A stretch of DNA of 64,000 bases from Leclercia sp. 29361 (lineage in GTDB: Bacteria > Pseudomonadota > Gammaproteobacteria > Enterobacterales > Enterobacteriaceae). The stretch is from assembly GCF_011290365.1 (NCBI RefSeq), contig NZ_CP049786.1:3348001-3412000 (forward strand), written 5' to 3'. The translations under genes were made by a program, and so were the position numbers. The notes under the pieces are model-generated. The model did not search any database, was not told the DNA's origin, and was given only the letters and a program-made list of their open reading frames with translations. Positions 31,343 through 41,974 of this stretch are shown one piece after another. Each line of letters begins with the position of its first letter. Within the stretch, counting starts at the first letter, position 1.

Positions 31343-32479
31343 TTAACGTACCGGGTGATGAGTGGCGTTGAAGCCCAGCTTATGCAGCAGTGATGCCGCC
31401 GCAGCGTCATCACACATCACATACAGGGAAGACCATTCGCGGCGCTCCACATAGTGCTTGCGCAGCTTGTCGAACTCACCCGGCATACCCGCTACTTTTC
31501 GCAGCAGCGCGTCATCGCGGCGCACATCATACACTAAATGCACCAGCCTTTTCAGCGTTGCCTGATCCAACGGGCCATGCAGAGTAATGCGGCCAAAATC
31601 CGGGGTCGGCAGCAGGGTATCCAGCGCCACCTGCTGCGATTTGCCAATAAAGGCGCTGTAGGCCTCGAACACCTGAGTGGTGCCGCGTGCTTTACCTTCC
31701 AGGGTGTAGCCCGCGATGTGCGCGGTGCCAATATCCACTTTATTCAGCAGGGCCACGTTGAGATCCGGCTCCGGCTCCCAGACGTCCAGCACCACGCTGA
31801 GATCCTGACCGGCATCCAGACGCTTCAGCAGCGCGGCGTTATCCACGACCGGGCCACGACAGGCGTTGATCAGAATAGCGCCCGGCTTCAGGCGGCTAAT
31901 CAGGGCCTCATCGGCCAGATGCAGGGATTTATAGGGCCCGTCTTTAAACAGCGGCGTATGGAAGGTGAGCACGTCACATTCGGCCACCAGCTCGTCCAGG
32001 CTGCGGAAATCGCCCTCATCGCCACGGTCGGCACGCGGGGGATCGCACAGCAGCGTGCGGATACCTAACGCCTCGAGGCGCTTTTGCAGGCGACCGCCGA
32101 CGTTACCTACCCCGACAATACCGACGGTGCGATCGGCGAGGGTAAACCCGTCACGCTCGGCCAGCATCAGCAGGGACGAGAAAACATACTCCACGACCGC
32201 GATAGCGTTACAGCCCGGCGCGGCGGAAAAACCGATCCCCGCCTGCTTCAGCCACGCGTCATCCACATGATCGGTTCCCGCAGTCGCCGTACCGACAAAC
32301 TTCACCCCTTTGCCAGACAGCAGCGCCTCATTCACTTTGGTCACTGAGCGCACCATCAGCGCGTCGGCATCATCCAGCTCAGCGAGCGGGATCGGGCGTC
32401 CGGGAACGGCCTTAACCTCACCCAGGCGGCTGAACAGCTCGCGGGCGTAAGGCATATTTTCATCAACGAGGATTTTCAC
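31343..32479 (-). CDS. pdxB: Erythronate-4-phosphate dehydrogenase
   Basis: Second step of the DXP-dependent pyridoxal 5'-phosphate route. The 378 residues belong to the D-2-hydroxyacid dehydrogenases: NAD-binding [20 protein letters not shown] at about 118-137, catalytic Arg in [10 protein letters not shown], and His in [19 protein letters not shown] PdxB-type dimerisation domain forms the C terminus. Divergent from flk over about 110 bases. Confidence 0.97.
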   Translation of the reverse strand: MKILVDENMPYARELFSRLGEVKAVPGRPIPLAELDDADALMVRSVTKVNEALLSGKGVKFVGTATAGTDHVDDAWLKQAGIGFSAAPGCNAIAVVEYVFSSLLMLAERDGFTLADRTVGIVGVGNVGGRLQKRLEALGIRTLLCDPPRADRGDEGDFRSLDELVAECDVLTFHTPLFKDGPYKSLHLADEALISRLKPGAILINACRGPVVDNAALLKRLDAGQDLSVVLDVWEPEPDLNVALLNKVDIGTAHIAGYTLEGKARGTTQVFEAYSAFIGKSQQVALDTLLPTPDFGRITLHGPLDQATLKRLVHLVYDVRRDDALLRKVAGMPGEFDKLRKHYVERREWSSLYVMCDDAAAASLLHKLGFNATHHPVR

Positions 32480-32592
32480 GTCTGAGTACCTGTTTGAGAG
32501 GAAGTTAACCGGTCAAGTGTGCCATAATCTGGCCGCCAGGCATATACGTAACCTGGTTTACGCTGAGTAACGACTTTAAGGATTTTTTGACG

Positions 32593-33597
32593 ATGCAGCC
32601 CATTTCAGGTACGCCGCCGCAACCTCCGGGTGACGGCCCGCGTCCGTCTCATGTCGCAGGCGAACAGCCCCTCTCCACACAGCAGCGCACCGTACTGGAA
32701 CGCCTGATCACCCGGCTGATTGCCCTGACGTCGCAGCAAAATGCGGAGGTGTGGGCCGGGGTCAAACACGATCTGGACCTGAAGAGTGATGCGCCCATGC
32801 TGTCGCGCCACTTCCCTGCGGCTGAGCAAAACCTGAACCAGCGCCTGAACACCGCGCAGCAGAACCACACCACCCGGCAGATGGTCTCGCAGCTGACAGA
32901 GCTGTTAAGCCAGGGAAATAACCGCCAGGCGGTCAGCGATTTTATTCGCCAGCAGTATGGCCAGACGGCGCTGAGCCAGCTGACGCCCGACCAGCTGAAG
33001 ACGGTGCTGACGCTGCTGCAAAATAACCAGCTCGCTATTCCACAGCCACAACAGCGTCAGGCCACTGAACGCCCACTGCTGCCCGCCGAACACAATACGC
33101 TTAAGCAGATGGTGACCAAACTCGCCGCCGCCACGGGCGAGCCGACCAAACTGATCTGGCAGTCGATGCTGGAGCTGTCGGGCGTGAAGGCGGGAGAGTT
33201 AATTCCGGCCAGACAGTTTACCCATCTTGCCACCTGGCTGCAGGCCCGCCAGACCCTGAGCACCCAGACCGCGCCAACGCTGCACAGCCTGCAGGCGGCG
33301 CTGAAACAGCCGCTGGAAACCCGAGAGTGGGACAGCATTCAGGATTACGCCCGCCAGAACTGGCAGGCTACGCCGCAGACGGTGCTGACCACCGCCCAGG
33401 TGCAGGATCTGTTGAATCAGATCTTTATTCGCCGTAGCGAGCGAGAAGCGGGTGTGCCGGAGGCGCGAAACATTCAGCCAATCTACAGCCCGCTGTTTGC
33501 GCCGGTCGTGGAGACGTTCAAAACCCTGTCTGCCCGCCCCGGGCTGATGTTAATTGCGTTAATCATTGCGCTGGCGATTTTCTGGCTGGTGGCGTGA
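32593..33597 (+). CDS. flk: Flagella biosynthesis regulator Flk
   Basis: Membrane-anchored protein that in Salmonella and E. coli prevents premature secretion of the anti-sigma factor FlgM while hooks and rings are built. 334 residues from the ATG at 32593 (MQPISGTPPQPPGDG); a TTG two codons earlier has the better spacing to AAGGA, so that start is also possible. The protein is Gln- and Pro-rich at the N terminus, with one C-terminal transmembrane helix (GLMLIALIIALAIFWLVA). Divergent from pdxB. Confidence 0.9.
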   Translation: MQPISGTPPQPPGDGPRPSHVAGEQPLSTQQRTVLERLITRLIALTSQQNAEVWAGVKHDLDLKSDAPMLSRHFPAAEQNLNQRLNTAQQNHTTRQMVSQLTELLSQGNNRQAVSDFIRQQYGQTALSQLTPDQLKTVLTLLQNNQLAIPQPQQRQATERPLLPAEHNTLKQMVTKLAAATGEPTKLIWQSMLELSGVKAGELIPARQFTHLATWLQARQTLSTQTAPTLHSLQAALKQPLETREWDSIQDYARQNWQATPQTVLTTAQVQDLLNQIFIRRSEREAGVPEARNIQPIYSPLFAPVVETFKTLSARPGLMLIALIIALAIFWLVA

Positions 33598-33602
33598 TGT
33601 TT

Positions 33603-33674
33603 TGCCGGGTGGCGGCTTCGCCTTACCCGGCCTACGGTTCTTGTAGGCCCGGTAAGCGTAGCGCCACCGGGCAA
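33603..33674. repeat. BIME: two REP units in inverted order
   Basis: TTGCCGGGTGGCGGCTTCGC plus CTTACCCGGCCTAC (33603-33635) is followed by its inverse GTAGGCCCGGTAAGCGTAGC plus GCCACCGGGCAA (33642-33674). It lies between the convergent flk and yfcJ genes and can fold into a large cruciform. Confidence 0.9.
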
Positions 33675-33678
33675 GAAG

Positions 33679-34857
33679 CTAAGCCCTGCGAAACGCCACT
33701 AAAGTGACGACAATCCCCACCACCGCAGAAACCGCTCCCGCGAGGAACACCGACGGATAGCCAAACGAGGTGGCTAATAGCCCTGCCAGCGGCCCGGTGA
33801 CCCCGTATGAGATATCCTGAAACGCGGCATAACCGCCCAGCGCCGTACCGCGTACCTGTGGAGCGACACGTTTAACCACCTCGACACCGAGTGCCGGGAA
33901 GATCAGCGAACAGCCGCAGCCTGTGAGGGCTGCGCCCAGCAGGGCGACCGGCTCGGTGGGCGCCTGCCAGAGCAGCACAAGGCCAAGGGTTTCAACTACC
34001 AGCGACGCTACTGCCACCTTCACGCCGCCATAACGATCCGGCATCCAGCCGAACAGCACCCGCATCAGGACAAACGCGCCGCCAAAAGCGGTGAGGGTAA
34101 ACCCGGCCATCGCCCAGCCACGGCTCATAAAGTACAGCGAGACGAAGGTCCCAATCACCGCAAAACCTACGCCCTGCAGCGCAAGCCCCAGCCCCGGCTG
34201 CCAGATTTGCCCCACTACGCTCCACAGGGAGGGACGTTCGCCTTTATGAGCCGGAACGTTGCGCACCGTGCCGTTAAACGCCCATGCCAGCAGCGGTAAT
34301 ACCATCGTGGTACCAGCTAACGCCGCAAAGCCAAATTGACTGTTAATTAACAGGCCCAGCGGAGCACCCGCCGCCAGCGCACCGTAGATGGCCATCCCGT
34401 TCCACGACATCACTTTGCCGGAACGTGCGGGCCCGACCAGCCCCATTCCCCAGGTCAAAGTGCCGGTCAGGAGCTGACTTTCACCAAAGCCGAGAATTAA
34501 GCGCCCCACCACCAGCAGCGCGAATTTATACGCAGCATCCACCGGCAGTAGCGCGGCCAGTAGCCATGCACCGCCCGCCAGTCCGCAGGCAAACATGCCC
34601 TGCAGCGCCGAGCGTTTTGCGCCATGTTGATCCGCCAGACGTCCGGCGTAGCCGCGGGTTAACACTGTAGCTAAAAACTGAATACCCACGGCGATGCCGA
34701 CCATGGTATTGCCATAGCCCAGCTCCTGGTGAACAAACAGCGGGATCACCGGCAACGGCAGGCCAACGGTCATATAGGTCAGGAATACCGCAAAGGCGAT
34801 GCGGAACAGGGAGGTATTCCCGGAGGAGGCGTTTTTTTCTGAGGTAACGGCCGTCAT
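33679..34857 (-). CDS. yfcJ: MFS transporter YfcJ
   Basis: Major facilitator superfamily protein, UPF0226/YfcJ group, probably a drug or metabolite exporter; substrate unknown. The 392 residues have about twelve hydrophobic segments. The N-terminal half has [20 protein letters not shown] and [20 protein letters not shown], the cytoplasmic loop typical of MFS. It lies directly downstream of fabB, separated by a terminator. Confidence 0.93.
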   Translation of the reverse strand: MTAVTSEKNASSGNTSLFRIAFAVFLTYMTVGLPLPVIPLFVHQELGYGNTMVGIAVGIQFLATVLTRGYAGRLADQHGAKRSALQGMFACGLAGGAWLLAALLPVDAAYKFALLVVGRLILGFGESQLLTGTLTWGMGLVGPARSGKVMSWNGMAIYGALAAGAPLGLLINSQFGFAALAGTTMVLPLLAWAFNGTVRNVPAHKGERPSLWSVVGQIWQPGLGLALQGVGFAVIGTFVSLYFMSRGWAMAGFTLTAFGGAFVLMRVLFGWMPDRYGGVKVAVASLVVETLGLVLLWQAPTEPVALLGAALTGCGCSLIFPALGVEVVKRVAPQVRGTALGGYAAFQDISYGVTGPLAGLLATSFGYPSVFLAGAVSAVVGIVVTLVAFRRA

Positions 34858-34878
34858 GCATAACTCCGATTTCAGGCA

Positions 34879-34905
34879 TAAAAAAGGGAGCCCTCAGGCT
34901 CCCTT
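34879..34905 (-). terminator. Terminator after fabB
   Basis: On the minus strand AAGGGAGCC pairs with GGCTCCCTT around a four-base loop and is followed by a run of T. It lies 20 bases beyond the fabB stop, before yfcJ. Confidence 0.9.
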
Positions 34906-34924
34906 CTACTATACATTCAAACGC

Positions 34925-36142
34925 TTATGCTTTCAGCTTACGCATGACCAGCGTGGCGTTGGTGCCGCCGAAACCGAAGCTGTTAGACATCACAGTGTTC
35001 AGCTCACGCTCGGTTGGCGCGGTGACGATGTTCAGGCCAGCAGCCTGCTCGTCCAGCTCTTCCACGTTGATACTTGGGGCGATAAAGCCGTGTTCCAGCA
35101 TCAGCAGGGAGTAGATCGCTTCCTGCACGCCAGCCGCACCCAGAGAGTGACCGGTCATGGCTTTGGTCGCGGAGATGGCCGGGCTGTTGTCGCCAAACAC
35201 TTCGCGGATTGCACCCAGCTCTTTCACGTCGCCTACCGGAGTAGAAGTACCGTGGGAGTTCAGGTAGTCGATTGGGGTATCCAGACCGTGCATCGCCATC
35301 TTCATGCAGCGCACTGCGCCTTCACCGGATGGTGCAACCATGTCTGCGCCGTCGGAGGTTGCGCCGTAGCCCACGATCTCAGCATAGATGTGCGCGCCAC
35401 GGGCCAGAGCGTGTTCCAGCTCTTCAACCACCACCATACCGCCGCCGCCTGCGATAACGAAGCCGTCACGGCTCGCATCATAGGTACGAGACGCTTTTTC
35501 TGGCGTTTCGTTGTATTTGGTGGACAGTGCGCCCATTGCGTCGAATTCACAGGCCATTTCCCAGCCCAGCTCTTCGCCGCCGCCAGCAAACACGATGTCC
35601 TGTTTGCCCAACTGGATCTGCTCTACCGCGTTACCGATACAGTGAGCGGAAGTCGCACAGGCGGAGCTGATGGAGTAGTTTACGCCGTGAATTTTGAATG
35701 GCGTTGCGAGGCACGCGGATACCGCTGAGCCCATCGCTTTGGTCACCACGTAAGGACCCACCGCTTTCAGGCCGCGCGGGCTACGCATGGCGTCAGCACC
35801 GAACACCTGCGCTTTTGACGAGCCGCCGGAGCCAGCGATCAGACCCACACGTGGGTTGTTCTGGTAAACCTCTTCGCTCAGACCTGCATCAGCAATCGCT
35901 TCCTGCATGGAGAGGTAGGCGTAGATAGAGGCATCGTTCATGAAACGGACCACTTTGCGATCGATCATGCCCGTGGTGTCAAGTTTGACATTACCCCAGA
36001 CATGGCTGCGCATGCCAGAATCTTTAAACTCTTCAGAGAAGGTGATCCCGGAGCGTCCTTCTCGCAGAGATGCCAGGACTTCCTGCTGGTTATTACCGAT
36101 GCTGGAAACGATGCCCAAGCCAGTAATCACTGCACGTTTCAT
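34925..36142 (-). CDS. fabB: 3-oxoacyl-[ACP] synthase I
   Basis: Condensing enzyme essential for unsaturated fatty acid synthesis. The 405 residues carry the thiolase-fold nucleophile C162 in [16 protein letters not shown] and the two histidines in [12 protein letters not shown] and [10 protein letters not shown]. The promoter upstream has combined FadR and FabR sites. It has one residue fewer than E. coli in the [10 protein letters not shown] loop. Divergent from mnmC. Confidence 0.98.
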   Translation of the reverse strand: MKRAVITGLGIVSSIGNNQQEVLASLREGRSGITFSEEFKDSGMRSHVWGNVKLDTTGMIDRKVVRFMNDASIYAYLSMQEAIADAGLSEEVYQNNPRVGLIAGSGGSSKAQVFGADAMRSPRGLKAVGPYVVTKAMGSAVSACLATPFKIHGVNYSISSACATSAHCIGNAVEQIQLGKQDIVFAGGGEELGWEMACEFDAMGALSTKYNETPEKASRTYDASRDGFVIAGGGGMVVVEELEHALARGAHIYAEIVGYGATSDGADMVAPSGEGAVRCMKMAMHGLDTPIDYLNSHGTSTPVGDVKELGAIREVFGDNSPAISATKAMTGHSLGAAGVQEAIYSLLMLEHGFIAPSINVEELDEQAAGLNIVTAPTERELNTVMSNSFGFGGTNATLVMRKLKA

Positions 36143-36184
36143 TCAATACCTCTGTAAGTCGCACTATTTTAAGTTTCGAGTCGC

Positions 36185-36225
36185 ACAATAGCGTACACTT
36201 GTACGCCGAACAAGTCCGATCAGCC
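36185..36225 (-). promoter_or_regulatory. fabB promoter with FabR and FadR sites
   Basis: On the minus strand -35 TTGTTC (36213-36208) and -10 TATTGT (36190-36185) are 17 bases apart. The spacer holds the palindrome GCGTACA-AG-TGTACGC (36206-36191), a FabR-type site. Next to the -35, GGCTGATCGGACTTGTT (36225-36209) fits the FadR activator site known for fabA/fabB. FadR would activate and FabR repress. Confidence 0.85.
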
Positions 36226-36300
36226 AATTTCTGCGGAAATTTGCACCAACAGACGCACATCGTTAAGATCGCGGCACAGCCTGTCAGACGAGTAACTTAC

Positions 36301-38304
36301 GTGAAACAAAACGCCATACAACCTGCCAACCTCGAATTCAACGCTGAGGGTACACCTGTTTCCCGAGATTTTGATGATGTCTACTTCTCTAATGATAACG
36401 GACTGGAAGAGACACGTTATGTTTTCCTCGATGGAAATCAGCTGAACGCCCGTTTTCCGGTACATCCCCGCGATCTGTTCGTGGTGGCGGAGAGCGGTTT
36501 TGGCACCGGTCTGAACTTTCTTACCCTCTGGCAGGCCTTCGATCGCTTCCGTGCGGCCCACCCTGAGGCTACGCTGCAAAGATTACATTTCATCAGTTTT
36601 GAGAAATTCCCGCTGGCCGCCGCCGATCTGCGTCTGGCCCATCAGCACTGGCCGGAATTAGCGCCCTGGGCTGAGCAGCTCCAGGCCCAGTGGCCGCTGC
36701 CCATCGCGGGCTGCCATCGTCTGCTGCTGGACGGCGGGCGCGTCACGCTCGATATCTGGCTCGGCGATATCAACGACCTCACTGATCGGCTCGATGACTC
36801 CCTTAACCAGCAGGTTGACGCCTGGTTCCTCGACGGCTTTGCGCCGGCCAAAAACCCGGATATGTGGAGCCCGCAGCTGTTTGCCGCGATGGCCCGCCTG
36901 GCCCGCCCCGGGGCAACGCTCGCCACCTTTACCTGCGCCGGATTTGTGCGTCGTGGCCTGCAGGAAGCCGGCTTCACCATGCAAAAAACCAAAGGCTTTG
37001 GCCGTAAGCGCCAAATGCTCGTCGGGATAATGGAGCAGGATCGCCCCTCCCCTGCCCGCACGCCGTGGTTTGCCCGCACCGCCAGCGACGGGCGGGAAAC
37101 CGCCGTGGTGGGCGGTGGGATTGCCAGCGCCCTGCTGTCGCTGGCGCTGTTACGCCGTGGCTGGCAGGTGACGCTCTACTGCGCCGACGATGCCCCGGCA
37201 ACGGGGGCCTCCGGTAATCGTCAGGGGGCGCTCTACCCTCTGCTGAGTGCCCAGGATACGGCGCTGAGCCAGTTTTTCCCGACGGCATTTACCTTTGCCC
37301 GTCGTCTGTACGATGCCCTGCCGGTGGCGTTTGATCATGCCTGGTGCGGCGTCACCCAGCTTGGCTGGGATGAGAAGAGTCAGCAAAAAATTAACCAGAT
37401 GCTCCTTATGGGCCTGCCCGAGCAGATCGCCGTGACGGTCGACGCCCAACAGGTGGCAGAGAGCACCGGGGTGCCGACCGACTGCGGCGGGATCCAGTAT
37501 CCGCTCGGCGGCTGGCTGTGCCCGGCGCAACTTACTGCCGCAGTCATCACTCTGGCGCAGACCCTCGGCCTGCAGGTGCACTATGGCCGCCAGGTTATGT
37601 CTCTGGAGCAGACCGATACGCAGTGGAAATTACACTTTGCCAGCGGTGAGCAGGCGCAGCACGGCAGCGTGGTGCTCGCAAACGGGCATGGCATCAACCA
37701 GTTCAGCCAGACCGCACCGCTGCCGGTTTATCCGGTGGGCGGACAGGTCAGCCATATCCCGGCGGCCCCGCAGCTGAGCCAGCTGCGTCAGGTGCTCTGC
37801 TACGACGGGTATCTGACCCCGCAAAACCCGACCAATGGCCAGCACTGTATCGGTGCCAGCTATCACCGTGGGCAGACCGAGCCGCAGTACAGCGACGAAG
37901 ATCAGCAGCATAACCGTCAGCGGCTGATCGACTGTTTCCCCCAGGCGACATGGGCGCGTGAGGTGAATGTCAGCGCAGGAGAAGCGCGGAACGGTATTCG
38001 CTGCGCCACCCGGGATCATCTCCCGATGACCGGGGCGGTGCCGGACTATGACGCCACCCTGGCGGCGTATCAGGATTTAGTGAACAACAAAGACCAGGCG
38101 GTGAGTGCTCCTGAATTCCGCAATCTGTTTATGCTGGGCGGGCTGGGTTCACGCGGGCTCTGTACGGCGCCGCTGACGGCAGAAGTTCTTGCCGCGCAAA
38201 TGAGTCACGAGCCGATCCCGCTAGATGCGCATACGCTGGCGGCGCTGAATCCGAACCGGTTATGGGTGAGGAAGTTGTTGAAGGGGAAGATGGTTAAAGC
38301 GTAG
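36301..38304 (+). CDS. mnmC: Bifunctional tRNA (mnm5s2U) methyltransferase / FAD-dependent oxidoreductase MnmC
   Basis: Completes mnm5s2U34 in tRNAs: the C-terminal FAD domain removes the carboxymethyl group and the N-terminal domain methylates with SAM. I use GTG 36301 ([20 protein letters not shown]), since homology begins here; the open frame extends 34 codons upstream into the fabB promoter. The methyltransferase part has [20 protein letters not shown]. The oxidoreductase part begins [17 protein letters not shown] at about residue 263. 667 residues, against 668 in E. coli. Confidence 0.95.
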   Translation: MKQNAIQPANLEFNAEGTPVSRDFDDVYFSNDNGLEETRYVFLDGNQLNARFPVHPRDLFVVAESGFGTGLNFLTLWQAFDRFRAAHPEATLQRLHFISFEKFPLAAADLRLAHQHWPELAPWAEQLQAQWPLPIAGCHRLLLDGGRVTLDIWLGDINDLTDRLDDSLNQQVDAWFLDGFAPAKNPDMWSPQLFAAMARLARPGATLATFTCAGFVRRGLQEAGFTMQKTKGFGRKRQMLVGIMEQDRPSPARTPWFARTASDGRETAVVGGGIASALLSLALLRRGWQVTLYCADDAPATGASGNRQGALYPLLSAQDTALSQFFPTAFTFARRLYDALPVAFDHAWCGVTQLGWDEKSQQKINQMLLMGLPEQIAVTVDAQQVAESTGVPTDCGGIQYPLGGWLCPAQLTAAVITLAQTLGLQVHYGRQVMSLEQTDTQWKLHFASGEQAQHGSVVLANGHGINQFSQTAPLPVYPVGGQVSHIPAAPQLSQLRQVLCYDGYLTPQNPTNGQHCIGASYHRGQTEPQYSDEDQQHNRQRLIDCFPQATWAREVNVSAGEARNGIRCATRDHLPMTGAVPDYDATLAAYQDLVNNKDQAVSAPEFRNLFMLGGLGSRGLCTAPLTAEVLAAQMSHEPIPLDAHTLAALNPNRLWVRKLLKGKMVKA

Positions 38305-38330
38305 GCCCGGTAAGCGTAGCGCCACCGGGC
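38303..38330. repeat. REP element
   Basis: TAGGCCCGGTAAGCGTAGCG plus CCACCGGGC between the convergent mnmC and yfcL genes; it overlaps the mnmC stop codon. It has the same core as the units near 6349 and 33642. Confidence 0.85.
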
Positions 38331-38339
38331 GATTCCCGA

Positions 38340-38618
38340 TTAGTTCAGGCTGGCTTTCTGAAACAAGGTTTCCCACATCCCCAGCACTAACGACTGGTCG
38401 CGCGGAGAGAGTTCGCCGGCCAGAATGGCTTTTTCCAGGCTACGGGATACTTCGGCGTGCACCGCCTGTGGTGAATGGTCGTCTCCGGCTTCCAGCTCGG
38501 CAACGGCCAGCGTCAGGTGCCCACGCAGATAACCGCTGGCAAACAGCTCATCATCACTGGCGTGCTCAACCATGTCATCAATTAACGCCAGAATGCGTGA
38601 TTCAAATTCTGCGATCAT
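38340..38618 (-). CDS. yfcL: YfcL family protein
   Basis: Small acidic soluble protein of 92 residues, conserved in enterobacteria, function unknown. It begins [20 protein letters not shown] and looks entirely helical. It is the last gene of a compact minus-strand run (aroC-mepA-yfcA-epmC-yfcL), 13 bases after epmC. Confidence 0.92.
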   Translation of the reverse strand: MIAEFESRILALIDDMVEHASDDELFASGYLRGHLTLAVAELEAGDDHSPQAVHAEVSRSLEKAILAGELSPRDQSLVLGMWETLFQKASLN

Positions 38619-38631
38619 CTTCTTTCCTCTA

Positions 38632-39177
38632 TTAAAGATCTTCCGGCCACGGGAAGCATTCCGCCGTGATCTCCGGCGTGTGGTAATAATTCTGTAAAGC
38701 CTTGATCAAGCGCGCCGGACGTTCCGGGATGCCGTTCTCAAGATAGTCCATCACCTGCGCGTGAACGCGGCGCTGGAAGACAATACGATCTGGCTCGAAG
38801 TCGCCTTCGAGGTTGTCACAGCTGACGTTGAACGGGAACCCTGCCGCCACGCAGAACAACCATTCCAGCGCCTGGGGTTTCACTTCCACATCTTCAAACT
38901 GTCCCTGGGTCGCCGCGTCACGTCCGTCCGGGCAGTACCAGTAGCCAAAGTCCACCAGCTCGCGACGCGCTTTCCCGGCAATACACCAGTGCGATATTTC
39001 ATGCAAACCGCTGGCATAAAAGCCGTGTGCAAAGACGATCCGGTTATACGGAAGCTCAGCATCTGCAGGAAGATAGATCGGTTCGTCGTCGCCTTTAATC
39101 AGACGGGTATTAAAATCATCAGCAAAACAGCCGTCGAATATCTCGATCAGCTGTTCATATTTATGCGTACTGTTCAT
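38632..39177 (-). CDS. epmC: Elongation factor P hydroxylase EpmC (YfcM)
   Basis: Hydroxylates the beta-lysyl-modified lysine of elongation factor P, the last step of EF-P modification. The 181 residues include the metal-binding motif [20 protein letters not shown] near residues 60-80 and [20 protein letters not shown]. Its ATG overlaps the yfcA stop by one base (TAATG), so translation is coupled. Confidence 0.94.
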   Translation of the reverse strand: MNSTHKYEQLIEIFDGCFADDFNTRLIKGDDEPIYLPADAELPYNRIVFAHGFYASGLHEISHWCIAGKARRELVDFGYWYCPDGRDAATQGQFEDVEVKPQALEWLFCVAAGFPFNVSCDNLEGDFEPDRIVFQRRVHAQVMDYLENGIPERPARLIKALQNYYHTPEITAECFPWPEDL

Positions 39178-39986
39178 TAGTTCATCCCCAACCAGTGGAG
39201 GATCTCCTGTCCGTGGCTGTCATAAAGAAGTTTGGCACTCATGACGGCCGAGACAATGACAATCATCGGACGGATGAGCTGTTGCCCTTTGCTTAATACC
39301 AGGCGCGATCCTACCCGTGCGCCCATAAACTGTCCGGCCATCATCACAAAGCCGGTTGCCCAGATCACCTTCCCGCCGATGATAAAGAGCAGCAGGCCGC
39401 CGAGGTTAGAAGTGGCGTTCAGCACCTTGGCGTGAGCGGTGGATTTGGCGAGGTTAAACCCGGCCAGGGTCACAAAGGCCAGGGCATAAAACGACCCGGC
39501 ACCCGGGCCAAAAAAGCCATCATAGAAGCCGACGCAGCCACCCGCGATCAGGGCAAACGGCAGACCGTGCAGGCGGCGCTGGCGATCCTCTTCCCCGAGC
39601 TTTGGCATCAGCAAAAAGTAGAGACCAATACAGATGACGAGGATCGGCAAAATCTGGCGCAAGATGTCGGACTGCACATGCTGAACCAGCAGCGCCCCGG
39701 AGGTCGACCCGATAAAGGTCATCAGAATATTGAGCTTCTGATCGGCGAGGCTCACCACCTTACGGCGGATAAAATAGATCGACGCGGAGAGCGACCCACC
39801 GCAGGCCTGCAGCTTGTTGGTCGCCAACGCCTGGGCCGGGCTCATCCCCGCCGCCAGCAGCGCCGGAACGGTCAGTAACCCGCCGCCGCCGGCCAGGGCA
39901 TCAATAAATCCGGCCAGCATGGCGATAAAAAACAGTGCCAGCAGCAGCAGCGGCGACACCATAAACAACTCGGTAAATTGGTCCAT
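39177..39986 (-). CDS. yfcA: TSUP (TauE/SafE) family membrane protein YfcA
   Basis: Predicted permease of the sulfite/organosulfur exporter family, substrate unknown. From the ATG at 39984-39986 it has 269 residues, the E. coli length. It has about eight hydrophobic helices and the duplicated family motifs AGFIDALAGGGGLLTVPALL and GFYDGFFGPGAGSFYALAFV. The ATG overlaps the mepA TGA by one base (TGATG) and its own stop overlaps the epmC start. Confidence 0.93.
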   Translation of the reverse strand: MDQFTELFMVSPLLLLALFFIAMLAGFIDALAGGGGLLTVPALLAAGMSPAQALATNKLQACGGSLSASIYFIRRKVVSLADQKLNILMTFIGSTSGALLVQHVQSDILRQILPILVICIGLYFLLMPKLGEEDRQRRLHGLPFALIAGGCVGFYDGFFGPGAGSFYALAFVTLAGFNLAKSTAHAKVLNATSNLGGLLLFIIGGKVIWATGFVMMAGQFMGARVGSRLVLSKGQQLIRPMIVIVSAVMSAKLLYDSHGQEILHWLGMN

Positions 39987-40810
39987 CACAGGGCATGCTC
40001 ATCCAGTAGCGCCTGGCAGGAAGGCGGCAACGGCGGCGGTGTCTTCTTCACAGGCTTGGTGGGTCCAGGTTTCGCTGGCTCAAACCAGCTTTGTAATTCC
40101 GCGCCGCAGCCATCGCCTGGCGGCGGTAACGGCTGATCTTCACACTCAAGGCTGTTTGCCGGGCAACGCAGGCGGACGTGCATATGTGCCCGGTGCTGGA
40201 ACCACGGCCGCACTTTGCGCAGCCAGTCGCGGTCGGTTCCGGCATCTTCACAGAGCTGCTGCTTGATGGCCGGGTTGACGAAGATGCGCGTCACCTCGTT
40301 ATCTTCCGCCGCCAGCTTGATCATGCTGGAAACGTCCTGCGACCAGCGCGACGGCACCACACGCTTACCGTCGCTGGCGACCAGATCGAGCGCCTGCGGC
40401 TTCAGTAGCTGGGAGGATGACCAGCGCGTTTTTGGCAGCTGGAGGAAGATGTCGACATCCAGCCCGGTCTGATGGCTGGCGTGGCCGCTGTTGAAGCGTC
40501 CGCCCGCAGGCATGCCCATATCGCCAATCAGCATCGTGCCCAGCCCCAGGTTATGCACCTGATTGCCCAGTCGCTGAATAAACAGCACCAGATCCGGGTG
40601 GCCAAAGTAGCGGCGCTGATCGGTGCGCATCACCTGCCAGGTATCGGACTGCAGCGGCAGCGCCTGGGCACCGACGATACAGCCATTGGAAAAGGCGCCA
40701 ATCGACTGGGCGCTCCCGGCAACCGGGTGAGTGATTTTCTGCCACGGCGTTGCCGCCAGCGAGGCCCCGCTGGCGAGCAGCGCCAGCAGAGCAATTGCGG
40801 TTTTTTTCAT
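39986..40810 (-). CDS. mepA: Penicillin-insensitive murein DD-endopeptidase MepA
   Basis: Periplasmic LAS-family metallopeptidase that cuts D-Ala-mDAP crosslinks in peptidoglycan. From ATG 40808-40810 it has 274 residues and a signal peptide ([20 protein letters not shown], cleavage after SLA). Zinc ligands H110, H113 and D120 are visible in [17 protein letters not shown]; the C-terminal ligand region is [12 protein letters not shown]. The upstream reading frame overlapping aroC is not used. Starts two bases after the aroC stop. Confidence 0.95.
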   Translation of the reverse strand: MKKTAIALLALLASGASLAATPWQKITHPVAGSAQSIGAFSNGCIVGAQALPLQSDTWQVMRTDQRRYFGHPDLVLFIQRLGNQVHNLGLGTMLIGDMGMPAGGRFNSGHASHQTGLDVDIFLQLPKTRWSSSQLLKPQALDLVASDGKRVVPSRWSQDVSSMIKLAAEDNEVTRIFVNPAIKQQLCEDAGTDRDWLRKVRPWFQHRAHMHVRLRCPANSLECEDQPLPPPGDGCGAELQSWFEPAKPGPTKPVKKTPPPLPPSCQALLDEHAL

Positions 40811-40812
40811 GG

Positions 40813-41898
40813 TTACCAGCGTGGAAGAGGAGTCGTCACATCCGCATTCTGCGCGCGCTGGCGCAGGAAGTGATCCATCAGCACGATCGCCAGCATCGCT
40901 TCTGCGATCGGCACAGCGCGGATCCCGACGCACGGATCGTGACGCCCTTTGGTGATCATCTCGACTTCTTCGCCCGCGCGGTTCAGGGTGCGCCCCGGTA
41001 CGGTAATGCTGGAGGTCGGTTTCAGCGCGATATGGGTAACAATCTGCTGCCCGCTGCTGATCCCGCCGAGCACGCCGCCCGCGTGGTTGCTCTGGAAGCC
41101 CTCTTTCGTAATCTCATCCCGGTTCTCGCTGCCGCGCAGGGCCACAACGTCAAAACCGTCGCCAATCTCTACCCCTTTCACCGCGTTGATGCTCATCATC
41201 GCATGGGCGATATCGGCATCGAGGCGGTCAAAGACCGGCTCACCCCAGCCCGGCGGTACGCCGTCAGCCACCACCGTGACTTTAGCACCGATGGAGTCGC
41301 CCTCTTTCTTCAGGCCGCGCATCAGTTCATCCAGCGCCTCCAGCTTTGAGGCATCCGCGCAGAAGAATGGGTTCTGTTCGACCTGATCCCAGTCTTCGAT
41401 CGCCAGCGGGATATCGCCCATCTGGGTCAGACAGCCGCGGATCACGATGCCAAATTTCTGCGCCAGATATTTTTTAGCGATAGCGCCTGCGGCAACCCGC
41501 ATGGCGGTTTCACGGGCGGAAGAACGACCGCCGCCGCGATAGTCGCGGAAACCGTATTTTTGCTCGTAGGTGTAATCGGCATGGCCCGGACGGAACACGT
41601 CCTTGATGGCGCCGTAGTCCTGCGAACGCTGATCGGTATTCTCAATCAGCAGGCCAATGCTGGTGCCGGTGGTGCGTCCTTCGAAGACGCCTGACAGGAT
41701 TTTGACTTGATCCGGCTCGCGGCGCTGGGTGGTGTAGCGCGATGTCCCGGGGCGGCGGCGGTCGAGATCGTGTTGTAAATCGGCCTCAGTCAGTTCGATG
41801 CCTGGCGGTACGCCATCAACGATGCAACCCAGCGCCAGACCATGCGACTCACCAAAGGTGGTCACGCGGAATAATTGTCCAATACTGTTTCCTGCCAT
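40813..41898 (-). CDS. aroC: Chorismate synthase
   Basis: Last step of the shikimate pathway: EPSP to chorismate with reduced FMN. From ATG 41896-41898 it has 361 residues, equal to E. coli; a GTG one codon earlier is unlikely. Signatures [38 protein letters not shown] and [18 protein letters not shown] are all present. mepA starts two bases after its stop. Confidence 0.98.
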   Translation of the reverse strand: MAGNSIGQLFRVTTFGESHGLALGCIVDGVPPGIELTEADLQHDLDRRRPGTSRYTTQRREPDQVKILSGVFEGRTTGTSIGLLIENTDQRSQDYGAIKDVFRPGHADYTYEQKYGFRDYRGGGRSSARETAMRVAAGAIAKKYLAQKFGIVIRGCLTQMGDIPLAIEDWDQVEQNPFFCADASKLEALDELMRGLKKEGDSIGAKVTVVADGVPPGWGEPVFDRLDADIAHAMMSINAVKGVEIGDGFDVVALRGSENRDEITKEGFQSNHAGGVLGGISSGQQIVTHIALKPTSSITVPGRTLNRAGEEVEMITKGRHDPCVGIRAVPIAEAMLAIVLMDHFLRQRAQNADVTTPLPRW

Positions 41899-41974
41899 CA
41901 CGGCTCCGTTTTCGTTGTTCTGTGTTTGAGCTTTCTGTGTTTGCGCAATGTGAAACGGGCCGAAGCCCGTTGGA

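Noticed and set aside
36199..36300. Longer N terminus of mnmC
   Set aside because: The extension lies in the fabB promoter with its FabR/FadR sites and does not match MnmC; homology begins at the GTG at 36301.
40811..40933. Longer N terminus of mepA
   Set aside because: It would overlap aroC and precede a perfect signal peptide; the ATG at 40810 is correct.
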